Source of the DNA: an uncultured Oscillospiraceae bacterium
Lineage (GTDB): Bacteria; Bacillota; Clostridia; Oscillospirales; Oscillospiraceae
DNA length: 64,000 nucleotides
Reading direction: 5' to 3'
Assembly: GCA_947589225.1 (NCBI GenBank)
Contig: CANQBC010000006.1
Coordinates: 25,331 to 89,330, forward strand
Shown: positions 1 to 9,073 of the stretch, one piece after another
How the letters are laid out: the number at the start of each line of letters is the position of its first letter
Numbering within the stretch: position 1 is the first letter of the stretch
Notes under the pieces: generated by a model
The model's database searches: none
What the model saw: the letters and a program-made list of their open reading frames with translations, nothing else
What the model was told of the DNA's origin: nothing
Position numbers and translations under genes: made by a program

Positions 1-2019
1 CCCCTTGCCGCTTTCGGCGGAGAAGATGTCGTCTGTGGCCTGCGTCTTGATGATTTGCAGGTCGCCGTCGTGGTGCGTATTGATGAACACATCGCCATCC
101 CCATCTGTAAGCGCGCAGGGGTCGTCCCAGGTCGCCATGATGGAGTTATCGTCCGTCAGAGCGGAAACTCTGCTCTGCGCAGAGGGCGAAGCGTCACCGC
201 TGACGGAAATCGTATATTCGATGTCGCCCCATTCCTCATCGGGAGCTTTGCGTTCGGGAGTTTCCGCGTGGTATGTGATATGATAGGTGTACGTCGTGCC
301 GGTGCCATCGTGCCCGGTGGGAGCGCCGCTTTCGGTGACGGTGATGTCGCAGGACGCATCCCACTCGTATTTGCTCTCGAATTCTACCTTTTCGGGCTCA
401 TCATCAGGATTGCTCCCGGATGATTCCCATTCGGCCATGGCGTCGGGGTCCTGCCATTCGCCCATGATGACATTTTCTGTTGACACGGTTTTTGCTTCAA
501 CATCTTGTCCCCATGGGGAAACGGTTACCGACGCTCCGTGGCCGTATACGTCAGCTTCAGAATAAAGGGTCTGGCTTGGAGCGATATCAGGGGTACATTG
601 GACCATGAATTCCGCCGCCAGGGAGGAACCGCCGACTGCGGTACAGCTGTCGCTGTCATACCCAACAGCGTTGTCCTTTTTGTGCTGAGCGAGAATAAAA
701 GTAGGGAAGTTCGGCCGCACGTTAAGTTTTGGCGTTAATGTTGCCACAAACGCGATAGACTGAGCGCCGGTGATAAATGCCGGGGTATAGGCGCCGAAGA
801 ACGACTGCTTCCGGCTGTTCCCGCGGGCGAAAATAGCCCAGGAATCGTCCGTGTAAGTTTTCCCGATGGCTTCGTCACCCGGCTCGGGGATTTTGTCCTC
901 CTGGAGGAACTGCACGGTATAGACAGGGGAATCGCCAATCGGGTTCCCATCATCATCAGTTTCGGGCTTTGAGATAGAGACTTTCAGAGAACCATCGCTG
1001 TTTCGTGTGATAGAAAAACTGTTATCGGCATCGCCAACTTTGGCTGTGTTGCCCGGTTCGAAGTGCTGAATCTTATCGTTGATGGCCACATAGTGGATAA
1101 GATTCATGCTGGCCTTTGTAGTGTCATCCTTGGGTGTAAGCGTAAATTCCTGGGTGGAATCGCTGTCGCTGTTGAACAGGATTGTGTAAGGATTGGCCTT
1201 AGCTGACTCTTTGTTCCCGTAGGTCTTACGGTTGGAGCCCTTTTCGTTAACGAAACGCATGGAGCCGGCCACGCCAGCCTCGCCGGCGTCGGAGGAGTAA
1301 ACGCGATTCTTCTCCTCTAAGATGGCATTCAGCGCGGCCCACAGGTCCTTGGCCTTCAGGCCCGTACCGTTCTGAAAGTAGCCGCCGGGACCTTCTGGCA
1401 GCGTATCGTACTCGTTAATCATCTGGGCGAGTGACCGCTGCATCGTATCGACGCAGACCCAGATAGAAAACTGCACCGCGATATACGCTGCCTGGGAGAA
1501 CCCAGTGTTTGCGGTATCAGGGGAGTTGAACGACTGCCCCTTGTTGGCATAGAAGACGCTCATCATCTGCATGATGTCGTCCAGCTTGCTCTGGGAGAGC
1601 GTCTCAAGAATGGTCGGGTCGGTGATGTCGTCCCAATACGCGGCGTTACCGTACGTGGTATTGCCCAAATCTGTGTGCGCTTCCGCGGAGGCAATGATGT
1701 CTACAAGCTCATCGCCGTGGCCAACGGTGAATTGGTAGTTGGCGCCATCGCCATAGTCCACCGCCACGCCGGGGTCGACGCAGAACAGGGGATAACCCGA
1801 TTCACGGTCGAATGGCGCCCAGTCATGGTAACATCTCGCGGGTTCCGTCCCGGCTGAGGTGCGTATGACTGGGAACATGGGCCAGGGGTAGTCAAACGAC
1901 CGCACCGTCGAGCTGGAAGGGGCAGAAGAGGCCGCGAACGCTGTCGCGGGGAACAGCCCCGATACCATGACAAGGCAGAGAAGAATTGTCAGGATTCGAA
2001 CAGATACTTTTTTTCGCAT
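1..2019 (-). CDS. Secreted thioester-domain (TED)-like adhesin with SpaA/Cna-B-type region, truncated by window edge
   Basis: The frame is open without a stop from the start codon to the left edge (673 codons), so the 3' end is missing. ATG at 2019 is preferred over ATG at 2025 because the AGGAG ribosome site lies 9 bases before it. The N-terminus is a signal peptide (MRKK, hydrophobic stretch, AFAA at about residues 22-25). Residue Cys80 in YPLFCVDPG and Gln183 in AYIAVQFSIW match the aromatic-Cys and hydrophobic-Gln-x-x-hydrophobic-Trp pattern of thioester domains, which form a Cys-Gln crosslink that binds host surfaces covalently. The last visible residues (GDLQIIKTQATDD, about 653-665) look like the start of a SpaA/Cna-B repeat. 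The expected C-terminal sortase signal lies outside the window. Thioester function is inferred from motifs only. Confidence 0.7.
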   Translation of the reverse strand, partial: MRKKVSVRILTILLCLVMVSGLFPATAFAASSAPSSSTVRSFDYPWPMFPVIRTSAGTEPARCYHDWAPFDRESGYPLFCVDPGVAVDYGDGANYQFTVGHGDELVDIIASAEAHTDLGNTTYGNAAYWDDITDPTILETLSQSKLDDIMQMMSVFYANKGQSFNSPDTANTGFSQAAYIAVQFSIWVCVDTMQRSLAQMINEYDTLPEGPGGYFQNGTGLKAKDLWAALNAILEEKNRVYSSDAGEAGVAGSMRFVNEKGSNRKTYGNKESAKANPYTILFNSDSDSTQEFTLTPKDDTTKASMNLIHYVAINDKIQHFEPGNTAKVGDADNSFSITRNSDGSLKVSISKPETDDDGNPIGDSPVYTVQFLQEDKIPEPGDEAIGKTYTDDSWAIFARGNSRKQSFFGAYTPAFITGAQSIAFVATLTPKLNVRPNFPTFILAQHKKDNAVGYDSDSCTAVGGSSLAAEFMVQCTPDIAPSQTLYSEADVYGHGASVTVSPWGQDVEAKTVSTENVIMGEWQDPDAMAEWESSGSNPDDEPEKVEFESKYEWDASCDITVTESGAPTGHDGTGTTYTYHITYHAETPERKAPDEEWGDIEYTISVSGDASPSAQSRVSALTDDNSIMATWDDPCALTDGDGDVFINTHHDGDLQIIKTQATDDIFSAESGKG

Positions 2020-2041
2020 GGACATAATCTCCTTTCAGATT

Positions 2042-2773
2042 TCACTTCGCGTAGAACTGGACTACCACGTTTTCGGGGTCCTCCGTAGATATGCGGACCG
2101 CGATGTTGGTGTAGCCCTGCTCATACAGGCAGTTAAGAGTGGTAAAAAGTTTATATTTAACTTTGCAGCCGCTGTGTTCAGCGGCGACTGTAAAGGAATT
2201 TTCGTATATGAGGTCTTTGTCGTCGACGTCATCACTGATGGCGAATCCAAAAGTGGCGGACCCGTAGGTCTCCAGCTCCTTTTTGACCACCCCGGCGTCG
2301 AAATCGCTCATGCTGAAAGCGGCATATGGGGCGTCAATGAGCGTTGAGCCCGTGCCCTGGACGACCAATACCGTGTACTGATAAATCCCATCCGCTTTCG
2401 TCGTGATGATACAGGCGCCGTCTCCATACGGTGTGATATTCCCATTCTCATCGACCTGAGCTACCAGGCTGTTGTCGCTCGAAAAGGAAACTTCCTCCGC
2501 TTCGAACGGCAGTTCAAGCCGGCAGCTCTCATCTGCGGTGATGGTCACCTGAGACGGATATGTAAGGGTGAGCAGCATTCGCTTGTTGTCCGTAGACAGC
2601 TCGGCATCGCCGAAAAGCGCCTCCCGGATAGACAGGTTGGACGCCGTGAGGTCTGCGTCGGAAGTGCTGGCGGTCTGTTCTGCTGTCTCAGTTCCGGGCG
2701 GGGTCGCATTGGCACAGGCCGATAAAGAGAGAAGCAGGGAGAGCGTAAAAAAGAGGCATATCGTTTTCTTCAT
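2042..2773 (-). CDS. Lipoprotein with a Big2-like Ig domain
   Basis: This 243-residue protein begins with a short positive N-terminus, a Leu/Ser-rich hydrophobic stretch and a lipobox L17-S18-A19-C20, so it should be lipidated at Cys20 and held on the outer face of the membrane. Residues about 65-140 read like a bacterial Ig-like (Big2) fold: serial SDNSLVAQVDENGNI and GACIITTKADG motifs are typical of the family. The C-terminal 100 residues resemble nothing I recognise. It ends 22 bases before the adhesin start, so the two may be co-transcribed. Its exact role is unknown; a surface accessory protein is the simplest reading. Confidence 0.75.
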   Translation of the reverse strand: MKKTICLFFTLSLLLSLSACANATPPGTETAEQTASTSDADLTASNLSIREALFGDAELSTDNKRMLLTLTYPSQVTITADESCRLELPFEAEEVSFSSDNSLVAQVDENGNITPYGDGACIITTKADGIYQYTVLVVQGTGSTLIDAPYAAFSMSDFDAGVVKKELETYGSATFGFAISDDVDDKDLIYENSFTVAAEHSGCKVKYKLFTTLNCLYEQGYTNIAVRISTEDPENVVVQFYAK

Positions 2774-2853
2774 AGTGGGATGACTTCCTTTCGTGGATGT
2801 TCTGGCGCAAGATGAAATTCGCGCTCAAAATTAGTATGGATGAAGAGCATTCA

Positions 2854-2890
2854 CAAAAAAAGAAGGGGCCGGTTTCCCGGCCTCCTTCTT
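2854..2890 (-). terminator. Intrinsic terminator after the zinc-ribbon gene
   Basis: A 13-14 bp stem with one bulged base (arms about 2860-2872 and 2877-2890) starts directly after the stop codon at 2892 and, read on the minus strand, is followed by seven T. Confidence 0.8.
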
Positions 2891-2891
2891 G

Positions 2892-3770
2892 TCACATTGA
2901 AATTGCTTCTTCTATTCCCTCAATAGCTCGCTGCGCGGAGATGATAGCGTCGATTGCTTTGCCGGCCCCAAGGTGGGGCAGACAGTTGTCGCAGCTCTTT
3001 GCGCGGAAATGCTCCCGCGAGATGGTTCGGATGGGGGTTCCACACACAGCGCACAGCTCGGGCTTCCCCTCAACTATGATGGCGTTTCTCTTTTTGGAGA
3101 ACCAGGCGACCAACGACTTGTCGTCCCAGCCGTAGCAGACACCCGCAAGGCTTATGCCGCTATTATACGGAGCGTTGAATGTCACCCCGGTCAGTGCGGG
3201 GTGGAAACTGGTGCCTGAAATTCGGTCGTTCATACGCGGGTATTTTCCCCGAAACGACGGCCGGAGTTCAATCCAGCGGCGCCCATAGTGGTCGTAGACT
3301 GTTACAGACAGCTCGCACTCTCCCTTTATTCCCATCTGCTTGCGCATTTCAGAGGGGAGTCCAACCTTCCTGGTGATGGGCTTCAGGGGAGTCAGCTTTT
3401 CCACGGGGAATGCATCAGCCTCTTTGAAAAAGCTGTTATCGGGGGCAGGCAGAAAGCTGAAGTCCGGGTAATGCTCGTAGTCGGCCGTCTCCGGGTCCCC
3501 CCGGAAATCCGGATGCATGAGGTAAAACGTCTCGTCAATCTGGACGACATACACTTTACCTTTGATTCCGGCCGCCGCTGTCACATACGCGGGAATCATC
3601 AGCTTGGGAGGTTGCTGCTCCGCACAACACCGGCGGAGAAAATCAAATCGGTAATCTCCAAGATACGGCTGGATTCTGATGCAGTGATGAGCCGCGCTGA
3701 TGTCATACATTTGGTTGATATTCAGATATTTTGATGAAAATATTGTATTTTTTGACAATGTCTGATACAT
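2892..3770 (-). CDS. AbrB-like barrel protein with C-terminal zinc ribbon (second of a tandem pair)
   Basis: The 292-residue protein is unrecognised as a whole. Residues about 133-170 (TRKVGLPSEMRKQMGIKG...) resemble the swapped-hairpin barrel of AbrB/SpoVT transition regulators, and residues 57-87 and 205-236 may be further degenerate copies. The C-terminus carries C240-x2-C243 and C260-x2-C263, the same place and spacing as the zinc-binding tail of clostridial AbrB-like proteins, followed by a helix. ATG at 3770 has GGAG 8 bases upstream inside the previous gene. It starts 2 bases after the 3773-4963 gene, which has the same plan, so the two form an operon and probably arose by duplication. 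DNA binding is inference. Confidence 0.6.
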   Translation of the reverse strand: MYQTLSKNTIFSSKYLNINQMYDISAAHHCIRIQPYLGDYRFDFLRRCCAEQQPPKLMIPAYVTAAAGIKGKVYVVQIDETFYLMHPDFRGDPETADYEHYPDFSFLPAPDNSFFKEADAFPVEKLTPLKPITRKVGLPSEMRKQMGIKGECELSVTVYDHYGRRWIELRPSFRGKYPRMNDRISGTSFHPALTGVTFNAPYNSGISLAGVCYGWDDKSLVAWFSKKRNAIIVEGKPELCAVCGTPIRTISREHFRAKSCDNCLPHLGAGKAIDAIISAQRAIEGIEEAISM

Positions 3771-3772
3771 TT

Positions 3773-4963
3773 TTAAATCTCCAATCCATCAAGTTTTTTT
3801 ATGGCGGCGTCCAACTGTTTCCTGCTCTCTTCGACCGCGGCCTTTATGGACCTGGCCTTTTTGATAGTTTCCTGTACGGTGTCGATGGCGTCGGCACAAT
3901 CGGGGCAGAGCGGTACAGTTTTGAGGGCGCCCTTGTCGTGCAAGTCTCCGCAGAACCCGCAGGCGTCCTTCCTCCCGTATATGGTCAGTTTTCCTTTTTC
4001 TGTTTTTACGCCCACGACATCATCCTCCTGGATTTCATATTTCCGGCAGAATTCCACGGGCAGGATGAAGGGGCCGGTGACGTGGCGCTTAACCGTTCGT
4101 ACAGATGCGTAGAATTCGTCTAAGTACCTTCTATCGCGGGGTATGGTCGGAAGGGCGTTTTCTTCGGGCTTTAACGGCTCGACCGTTATTGTGTGCGTCT
4201 TGACAAGGTCGAAGGTGCACTTCAGATTGACGCCCTCGCTGTACAGCTCGGTGCCGATGTTGAGGGCCGCTCTCTGATGCTTTGTCAGATAAAGATAGCG
4301 TCCGCCGCGGACGATACCGTCCATATCGATGGGCCGCATCGTAGTGACATAATGCATCTCATCTGGCCGTGTCGTTCTGATATAGAAGGTCCCGTCGCGT
4401 TCCACCACGCTTACGACCTCTTTCTTATCCCAGCCAAGGTACTCGGTCAATTCCCTGGGGATGATGATTTGGGTCGTATGAGCGCCTTTGTAGCGGCATG
4501 TGTAACTCAGGAATCCTTTTTCGGAAGTGCATTTGCTGAGGATGTCGTATAGCTTTTTCTTGCGGATTTTCTCATTCAGAATGTTGCAGTCTTTGTTGTA
4601 TATTTTGGCCGCTTCTTTCCCATCGCATATGTCCTTGAGGATTTGCTCCCCTGCCTGGAATATCGACCGGCGAAGAAACCGGCTGTCTTTCGCGGGGTGT
4701 TCCCTCAGAACATTGATGGCGTATTCATCCGATTCCTTGGTCCGAGGCGTTGAAAAGAGCTCCGACAGATACCGAAGGAACCCGGCGAGCATTTCCTGAG
4801 AAATAAACGGCAGGGCAAAGGACGGAGCAGGAGTCATTGCGATTGCTCCACCAGGAGCGATGGAAAAGCGATAGGGAATACCTATCGGCTCCTGTCCAAC
4901 TCCTATAGAATTGGACCCTCCCAGCTTGTTGACGCGGATAAGTCTCTCGTTTGTGTTTTTCAT
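3773..4963 (-). CDS. Multi-barrel AbrB-like protein with C-terminal zinc ribbon (first of a tandem pair)
   Basis: I place the start at ATG 4963 (396 residues), because GGGAG lies 10 bases upstream; an in-frame ATG at 5050 lacks a ribosome site. Three segments look like AbrB-type hairpins: residues about 162-200 (IIIPRELTEYLGWDKKEV), 221-263, and 296-332 (GPFILPVEFCRKYEIQEDDV). A zinc site C335-x2-C338...C353-x2-C356 follows the last barrel, then a helical, coiled-coil-like tail. Clostridial AbrB proteins have one barrel plus such a tail; here the barrel appears to be multiplied. The neighbour 2892-3770 shares the plan. A transcription or chromatin-like role is plausible but unproven. Confidence 0.6.
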   Translation of the reverse strand: MKNTNERLIRVNKLGGSNSIGVGQEPIGIPYRFSIAPGGAIAMTPAPSFALPFISQEMLAGFLRYLSELFSTPRTKESDEYAINVLREHPAKDSRFLRRSIFQAGEQILKDICDGKEAAKIYNKDCNILNEKIRKKKLYDILSKCTSEKGFLSYTCRYKGAHTTQIIIPRELTEYLGWDKKEVVSVVERDGTFYIRTTRPDEMHYVTTMRPIDMDGIVRGGRYLYLTKHQRAALNIGTELYSEGVNLKCTFDLVKTHTITVEPLKPEENALPTIPRDRRYLDEFYASVRTVKRHVTGPFILPVEFCRKYEIQEDDVVGVKTEKGKLTIYGRKDACGFCGDLHDKGALKTVPLCPDCADAIDTVQETIKKARSIKAAVEESRKQLDAAIKKLDGLEI

Positions 4964-5087
4964 GGTGATTATGCTCCCTTTCGTGTAAAATATTTGATAG
5001 GGGTAGGGGTGTGAGGTATAGAAGAAATCGTTTCTCCAATCGTCACACAAAATCGATGTTATAAGTATGGATTATTAAAGACAGATG

Positions 5088-5121
5088 AAAAAAATGAGAG
5101 CCAGGCATTCGCCTGACTCTC
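5088..5121 (-). terminator. Terminator downstream of the SLH-CAP gene
   Basis: An 11-bp stem (5096-5106 with 5111-5121, one mismatch) is followed on the minus strand by seven T (5088-5094). It lies 120 bases past the stop of the SLH-CAP gene. Confidence 0.7.
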
Positions 5122-5241
5122 GTTTGCGTATTGTATTAATTAAACCTTAGACGTAATCGTCTCTGTTGATGTTCATGATTGCGTCTGCCATTCCTGTTTT
5201 AAACATGCAATCCAATCACAGTTGTCGAACCGCTTATAATA

Positions 5242-7500
5242 TCAGTCAACGACACCAAACCACTGGACAGCATAGATGTTCCCTTTTCCAACATGAAGCC
5301 CACAAACCATCCGATTGTTATCAACAGGAAGAAGAATTTCCTTCCTATGGCCGATATCGCTCATCCAGAGGTTGAAGAAGTAGCGGGCTTCGGTTTCTGG
5401 CTTGTTGGGTGTGTAAAGACATCCATCAACCTCCATATAGTTAAACCCAACCATTGCGATGTTTTCACCGCCCCAACGTTCTGTACACCCCATTTCTCTC
5501 TGGAGGTCTGTAATGGTTTCGCCATTCGGACGGTTGTGGCTATACTTCGTTTTCAGTTCCTCTGCACGGGCATTCACGGTGGCCTGAGATATCGGGTCAG
5601 AGGAATACACGGCATCTGTCAGCCCAGCCTCTCTCCGCGCCTCGTTCACCAGCTTGAGCATCTCAGCAGCGTAAGCCGCGATGTAGTCGTCGTTGACTTC
5701 GTAGTACTGCTCACCAATCGACACAGTTACCTTGACTTTCAGCGTCGTGCCATCGGCCTTGTGAGTCACCGTAACGTAAGCGGTTCTGGGCGCGGAATCG
5801 TTGGGCAGGGCGGCATACTCCATCCAGCCCTTCTCATTGACGGTAATGACGCTGGTATCGGAGGATTCAAAGGTGAAATGGTCCTCAATGTTCCTGTACC
5901 AGTTACCGGGACCGTAGACGATGTCATTGAAGGAATCGGAGGAATTGGACTGCTTGTGATTGCAGGTAGGCTTAATATCTCCCGCCTGGCCGCCCATAAA
6001 GGGAGCAACAGAGAGATTGAACTCAGCCTGCTCCACGGTAAACGTGGCGTTCCCGGTGTCCTTCTCCAGCACCTTGATGGTGCAGACGGCGGACTTCTTC
6101 CCGGCGGTAGCGGTCACGACGGCCTCGCCGGCGGCCTTAGCTGTCACAGTGCAGGTCCCATCCTTATTGTCCTTGATTTCGATATTCCCGCTCGCCGCGC
6201 TCCAAGTCACAGCCGGCTCAGTGGCGTTCGCAGGGGAGACGGTGGCAGTCAGCATGATGCTCCCGTTGACTTTCAGCTCGGCGGTGTCCTGGCTGAGGGT
6301 GACGCCGTCCACATCGATGTATTTCGCCTTCACGGTGACCGTGCAGGAAGCGGACACATTGCCCGCGGTAGCGGTGATGATGGCAGTCCCGGCGCTCTTG
6401 GCGACGATGGTGCCATCCTGCTTCACAACAGCCACCTGACCGTTGTTGGTGCCCCAATGGACAGTCTTATCGGTGGCATTGGTCGGGAGGACAGAAGCGG
6501 TGAGAGCCTTGGTGTCGCCCTCGGTCATTTCCAGGCTGGTCGCGCTCAGCTTGACATTGGTGATTTCGGAATCAGTGGGAATCTCAGGGGCAGGAGTATC
6601 ATTGCCCTTGGTAATGGTCACGCTGCAGGCGGCGGCGTAGCCGGTCTGGGTGAGAGCCGTCACAGTGACAGTGCCCTCCGCCCTGCCGGTGACGATACCA
6701 TTCGCGTCAACAGTCGCAATGCGGGAATCCGCGGAAGCCCAGATGATGTTATCCGCGACTCCTTCAGGAACCGTGTAAGCGTACAGCTGAGCGACATACC
6801 CGGAGGGCATCGTCACAGCCGTATTGCTGAGCGCCAGGCCAACGGAGCCGGTATAGGAGTCAAGGAAGGAATCCACCCGCATGAAGAACGTGGCGGCCTC
6901 CGCACGGGTAATGTTGCGCAGGGGGTCTACATAGCCATTGGAGCCATTTAGGAATCCGATGCGGCGCATCTCATCCACGGCGACCTTGGCGTAACCGCTG
7001 ACCTTAGCGGCGTCGGCAAAGGACTTGGTCGCGGTGGGGGAATCCTGCATCTCCACCCCAAGACGGTTCAGGAACCGATAGATGATAACCGCCATCTGCT
7101 CACGGGTCAGATTCTGATTGGGGAGGAAGCTGTCGGCGGATACTCCGTTGATGAAGCCGTTCTCATAGCCCCACTCAACGCTGGGACCGTACCAGCTGCC
7201 GAAGTTGTTGTCCACAAAAGCGTGGTTGTTGATGATGCTTGCCTCTTTCACGCCAGCCATCCTGGCCAGTACGGTGACGAACATGCCCCTGGTCATAGGT
7301 GCGTTGGGGGCGAAGGTGGTGTCAGATGTACCAGCGAACAGCTTGTGGGTGGTGACGTACTCCACAGCGTCGGCATACCAGGCGCCGGGAGACACATCGG
7401 TGAAGCCGGCGTTCGTCTCGGTGTCAGCCGCCATAGCGGGAATACACAGAGACAGGAGCATGGTGAGCGTCAAAATCATCGTGATAATTCTTTTCTTCAT
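5242..7500 (-). CDS. SLH-anchored, Big2-repeat cell-wall protein with CAP (SCP/PR1) domain
   Basis: The start is ATG 7500 (752 residues), with AGGA 8 bases upstream and a clean signal peptide ending AMAA. Three SLH modules (about residues 30-83, 92-145, 160-215) bind secondary cell-wall polymer and hold the protein on the surface. Three Big2 Ig-like repeats follow (about 220-295, 312-390, 393-475), recognisable by the paired ITNVKLS.../VTASVLPTNAT signatures. Residues about 605-752 form a CAP domain, with LVNEARREAGL, YSHNRPNGET and GGENIAM motifs. Bacterial CAP proteins are common in spore-formers; substrates are unknown. The gene stands alone, with its own downstream terminator. Confidence 0.9.
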   Translation of the reverse strand: MKKRIITMILTLTMLLSLCIPAMAADTETNAGFTDVSPGAWYADAVEYVTTHKLFAGTSDTTFAPNAPMTRGMFVTVLARMAGVKEASIINNHAFVDNNFGSWYGPSVEWGYENGFINGVSADSFLPNQNLTREQMAVIIYRFLNRLGVEMQDSPTATKSFADAAKVSGYAKVAVDEMRRIGFLNGSNGYVDPLRNITRAEAATFFMRVDSFLDSYTGSVGLALSNTAVTMPSGYVAQLYAYTVPEGVADNIIWASADSRIATVDANGIVTGRAEGTVTVTALTQTGYAAACSVTITKGNDTPAPEIPTDSEITNVKLSATSLEMTEGDTKALTASVLPTNATDKTVHWGTNNGQVAVVKQDGTIVAKSAGTAIITATAGNVSASCTVTVKAKYIDVDGVTLSQDTAELKVNGSIMLTATVSPANATEPAVTWSAASGNIEIKDNKDGTCTVTAKAAGEAVVTATAGKKSAVCTIKVLEKDTGNATFTVEQAEFNLSVAPFMGGQAGDIKPTCNHKQSNSSDSFNDIVYGPGNWYRNIEDHFTFESSDTSVITVNEKGWMEYAALPNDSAPRTAYVTVTHKADGTTLKVKVTVSIGEQYYEVNDDYIAAYAAEMLKLVNEARREAGLTDAVYSSDPISQATVNARAEELKTKYSHNRPNGETITDLQREMGCTERWGGENIAMVGFNYMEVDGCLYTPNKPETEARYFFNLWMSDIGHRKEILLPVDNNRMVCGLHVGKGNIYAVQWFGVVD

Positions 7501-7641
7501 TGTCGTAGTCCTCATTTCATAGTTTTTTTTGACGCTGTGTGCGTCTCTCATAGATAGTATGTAATAACGCCTCGCATCGAGCCATTTTTGAATATCAGCG
7601 ATTCTTTGACGTGATAAAGCGGCCTCCGATGAGGTAAAAAT

Positions 7642-9057
7642 TTATAGTGATAAGTAACAATCTGGCTGGCTGTCTCGGACTTTGCACCGTTCAATATCAT
7701 GAACTACGGAATCCACGGCCGCGGCGAACCTGGAATCGCCGTGGGACGCAAACTCGCTCAACGCATTATCTAAGTGCTGTATCTGGACGATGAGGAATTT
7801 GCTGCGCTCCCTGTTTCGAATCTCGGTTTTCTCGTCGGCGATGCAGATGATGCTGTAGACGGGAAGACGTTCAGCAACGATACTTTTCAGTATCAGCTCA
7901 TGCCGCCGGACTTGGTAGGCCGGGCTTTTGCACTTTTCCGAGGAACCGTTTTTCTTCGTCCGGTACCAGGTCTCAGTGTCTTCCACGTCAATGATACCGC
8001 TCCAATTCTTTGTCTCAATATGAAGCACCCCGGCAGGGCCAACGAGAAGATGGTCTATCTCCTGGGGTTCAGGATACTGCGGCGGGTTGGCGAGACGGAG
8101 ACACGGTTCGTTGCGCTTGCTGATGCAGTCGTGGGCAATCACGCGGTACTCCGGGTGCTCCCTCACAAACCAAGTCAGATGGTAGTTGACATCCGCCTCG
8201 CCGCGCTTGCCGGCCTCCCGGGCGGCTTCCTCAGAATGTTCATCCGCCCACATTCTCTTTTTGGCCTTTTTAAAGCGCCATTTTATGTAGGGTAGTGCCT
8301 TTATGAGGAACAGTACGATGGCAATCGCTATCGCTATCGACACGACGACGCCGATAACCAATTGGATTTTCGCCCAGCCGGTCACGAAATCGAACCATCC
8401 GCTAAAGGGGTTAGAGGAGGAAGAGCCGGAGGGGGAGGCGGGCTCGCCGGTCCCGGCGGAGCTGTGGCCCTTGTCCGCGGGGGATTCATCAGGCCGCGCC
8501 TCGGGCCGGTCAGGTTCCTCCTCCGGGGCATCGGGAGTCTCGGAGGTGCTGGGGATCTCCGGTGCGGCAGGATCCTCTGAGGTATCGGGAGTCTCCGGGG
8601 TACTGGGAGTCTCGGTGGTGCTGGGGGCCTCCGGGGCATCATATTTAAGTAAGAGACTTCCCAGCTCGTACTCGGGCAGATTGCGGTCATTCAGTACCCG
8701 CAGGTCGGTCAGCTCAAGGCTCTGCACCGTCCCGGAGCAGGGAGAAATGATAAAGGAGTATTGGCCATCTCCCTTGACGAAACGCATGAACTCCTCCTGG
8801 ATGGTCGCCTTGCGTGAAAAAACACCCTCATCCGTGGTCACACGAAGCTCGCAGGTGCCCACCCAGCCAAGGGATACCTCCCCGCCGGTGTTGTTGGAGT
8901 AGGCGACGGTGATGACCTTCCCGTCCCCGGAATCGGAGACGCTGGCGATGTAGGCCGTGAAGTCGTTATCCTCGGCGGCCAGGACTGGCACAGTCAGCAG
9001 ACAGGCAAGGACAACGATGGCCAGGAGGAAGGCGCTGAAACGAGAGAGTTTTTTCAT
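7642..9057 (-). CDS. Signal-anchored membrane protein with cytoplasmic NERD nuclease-like domain
   Basis: ATG 9057 (471 residues) is chosen because GGAG lies 9 bases upstream and a signal peptide follows at once (MKKLSRFSAFLLA...VLAA). Residues 28-137 are an extracellular beta-rich domain, 141-225 a Pro/Glu/Ser/Thr linker, and 230-255 a membrane helix followed by a Lys/Arg stop-transfer. The C-terminal NERD domain (about 283-400) is therefore cytoplasmic. It keeps the restriction-endonuclease-like residues D335 (EIDH), E348 and K350 (IETK). NERD domains are predicted to act on nucleic acids. The gene starts 16 bases after the tethered sigma gene, with which it shares the linker style and probably a transcript. 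Confidence 0.8.
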   Translation of the reverse strand: MKKLSRFSAFLLAIVVLACLLTVPVLAAEDNDFTAYIASVSDSGDGKVITVAYSNNTGGEVSLGWVGTCELRVTTDEGVFSRKATIQEEFMRFVKGDGQYSFIISPCSGTVQSLELTDLRVLNDRNLPEYELGSLLLKYDAPEAPSTTETPSTPETPDTSEDPAAPEIPSTSETPDAPEEEPDRPEARPDESPADKGHSSAGTGEPASPSGSSSSNPFSGWFDFVTGWAKIQLVIGVVVSIAIAIAIVLFLIKALPYIKWRFKKAKKRMWADEHSEEAAREAGKRGEADVNYHLTWFVREHPEYRVIAHDCISKRNEPCLRLANPPQYPEPQEIDHLLVGPAGVLHIETKNWSGIIDVEDTETWYRTKKNGSSEKCKSPAYQVRRHELILKSIVAERLPVYSIICIADEKTEIRNRERSKFLIVQIQHLDNALSEFASHGDSRFAAAVDSVVHDIERCKVRDSQPDCYLSL

Positions 9058-9073
9058 AGGAATAGTCTCCATT

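Noticed and set aside
5293..6951. A 552-codon open frame on the plus strand
   Set aside because: It is the antisense shadow of the SLH-Big2-CAP gene, whose protein has clear domains; the plus-strand product has no recognisable family and no ribosome site.
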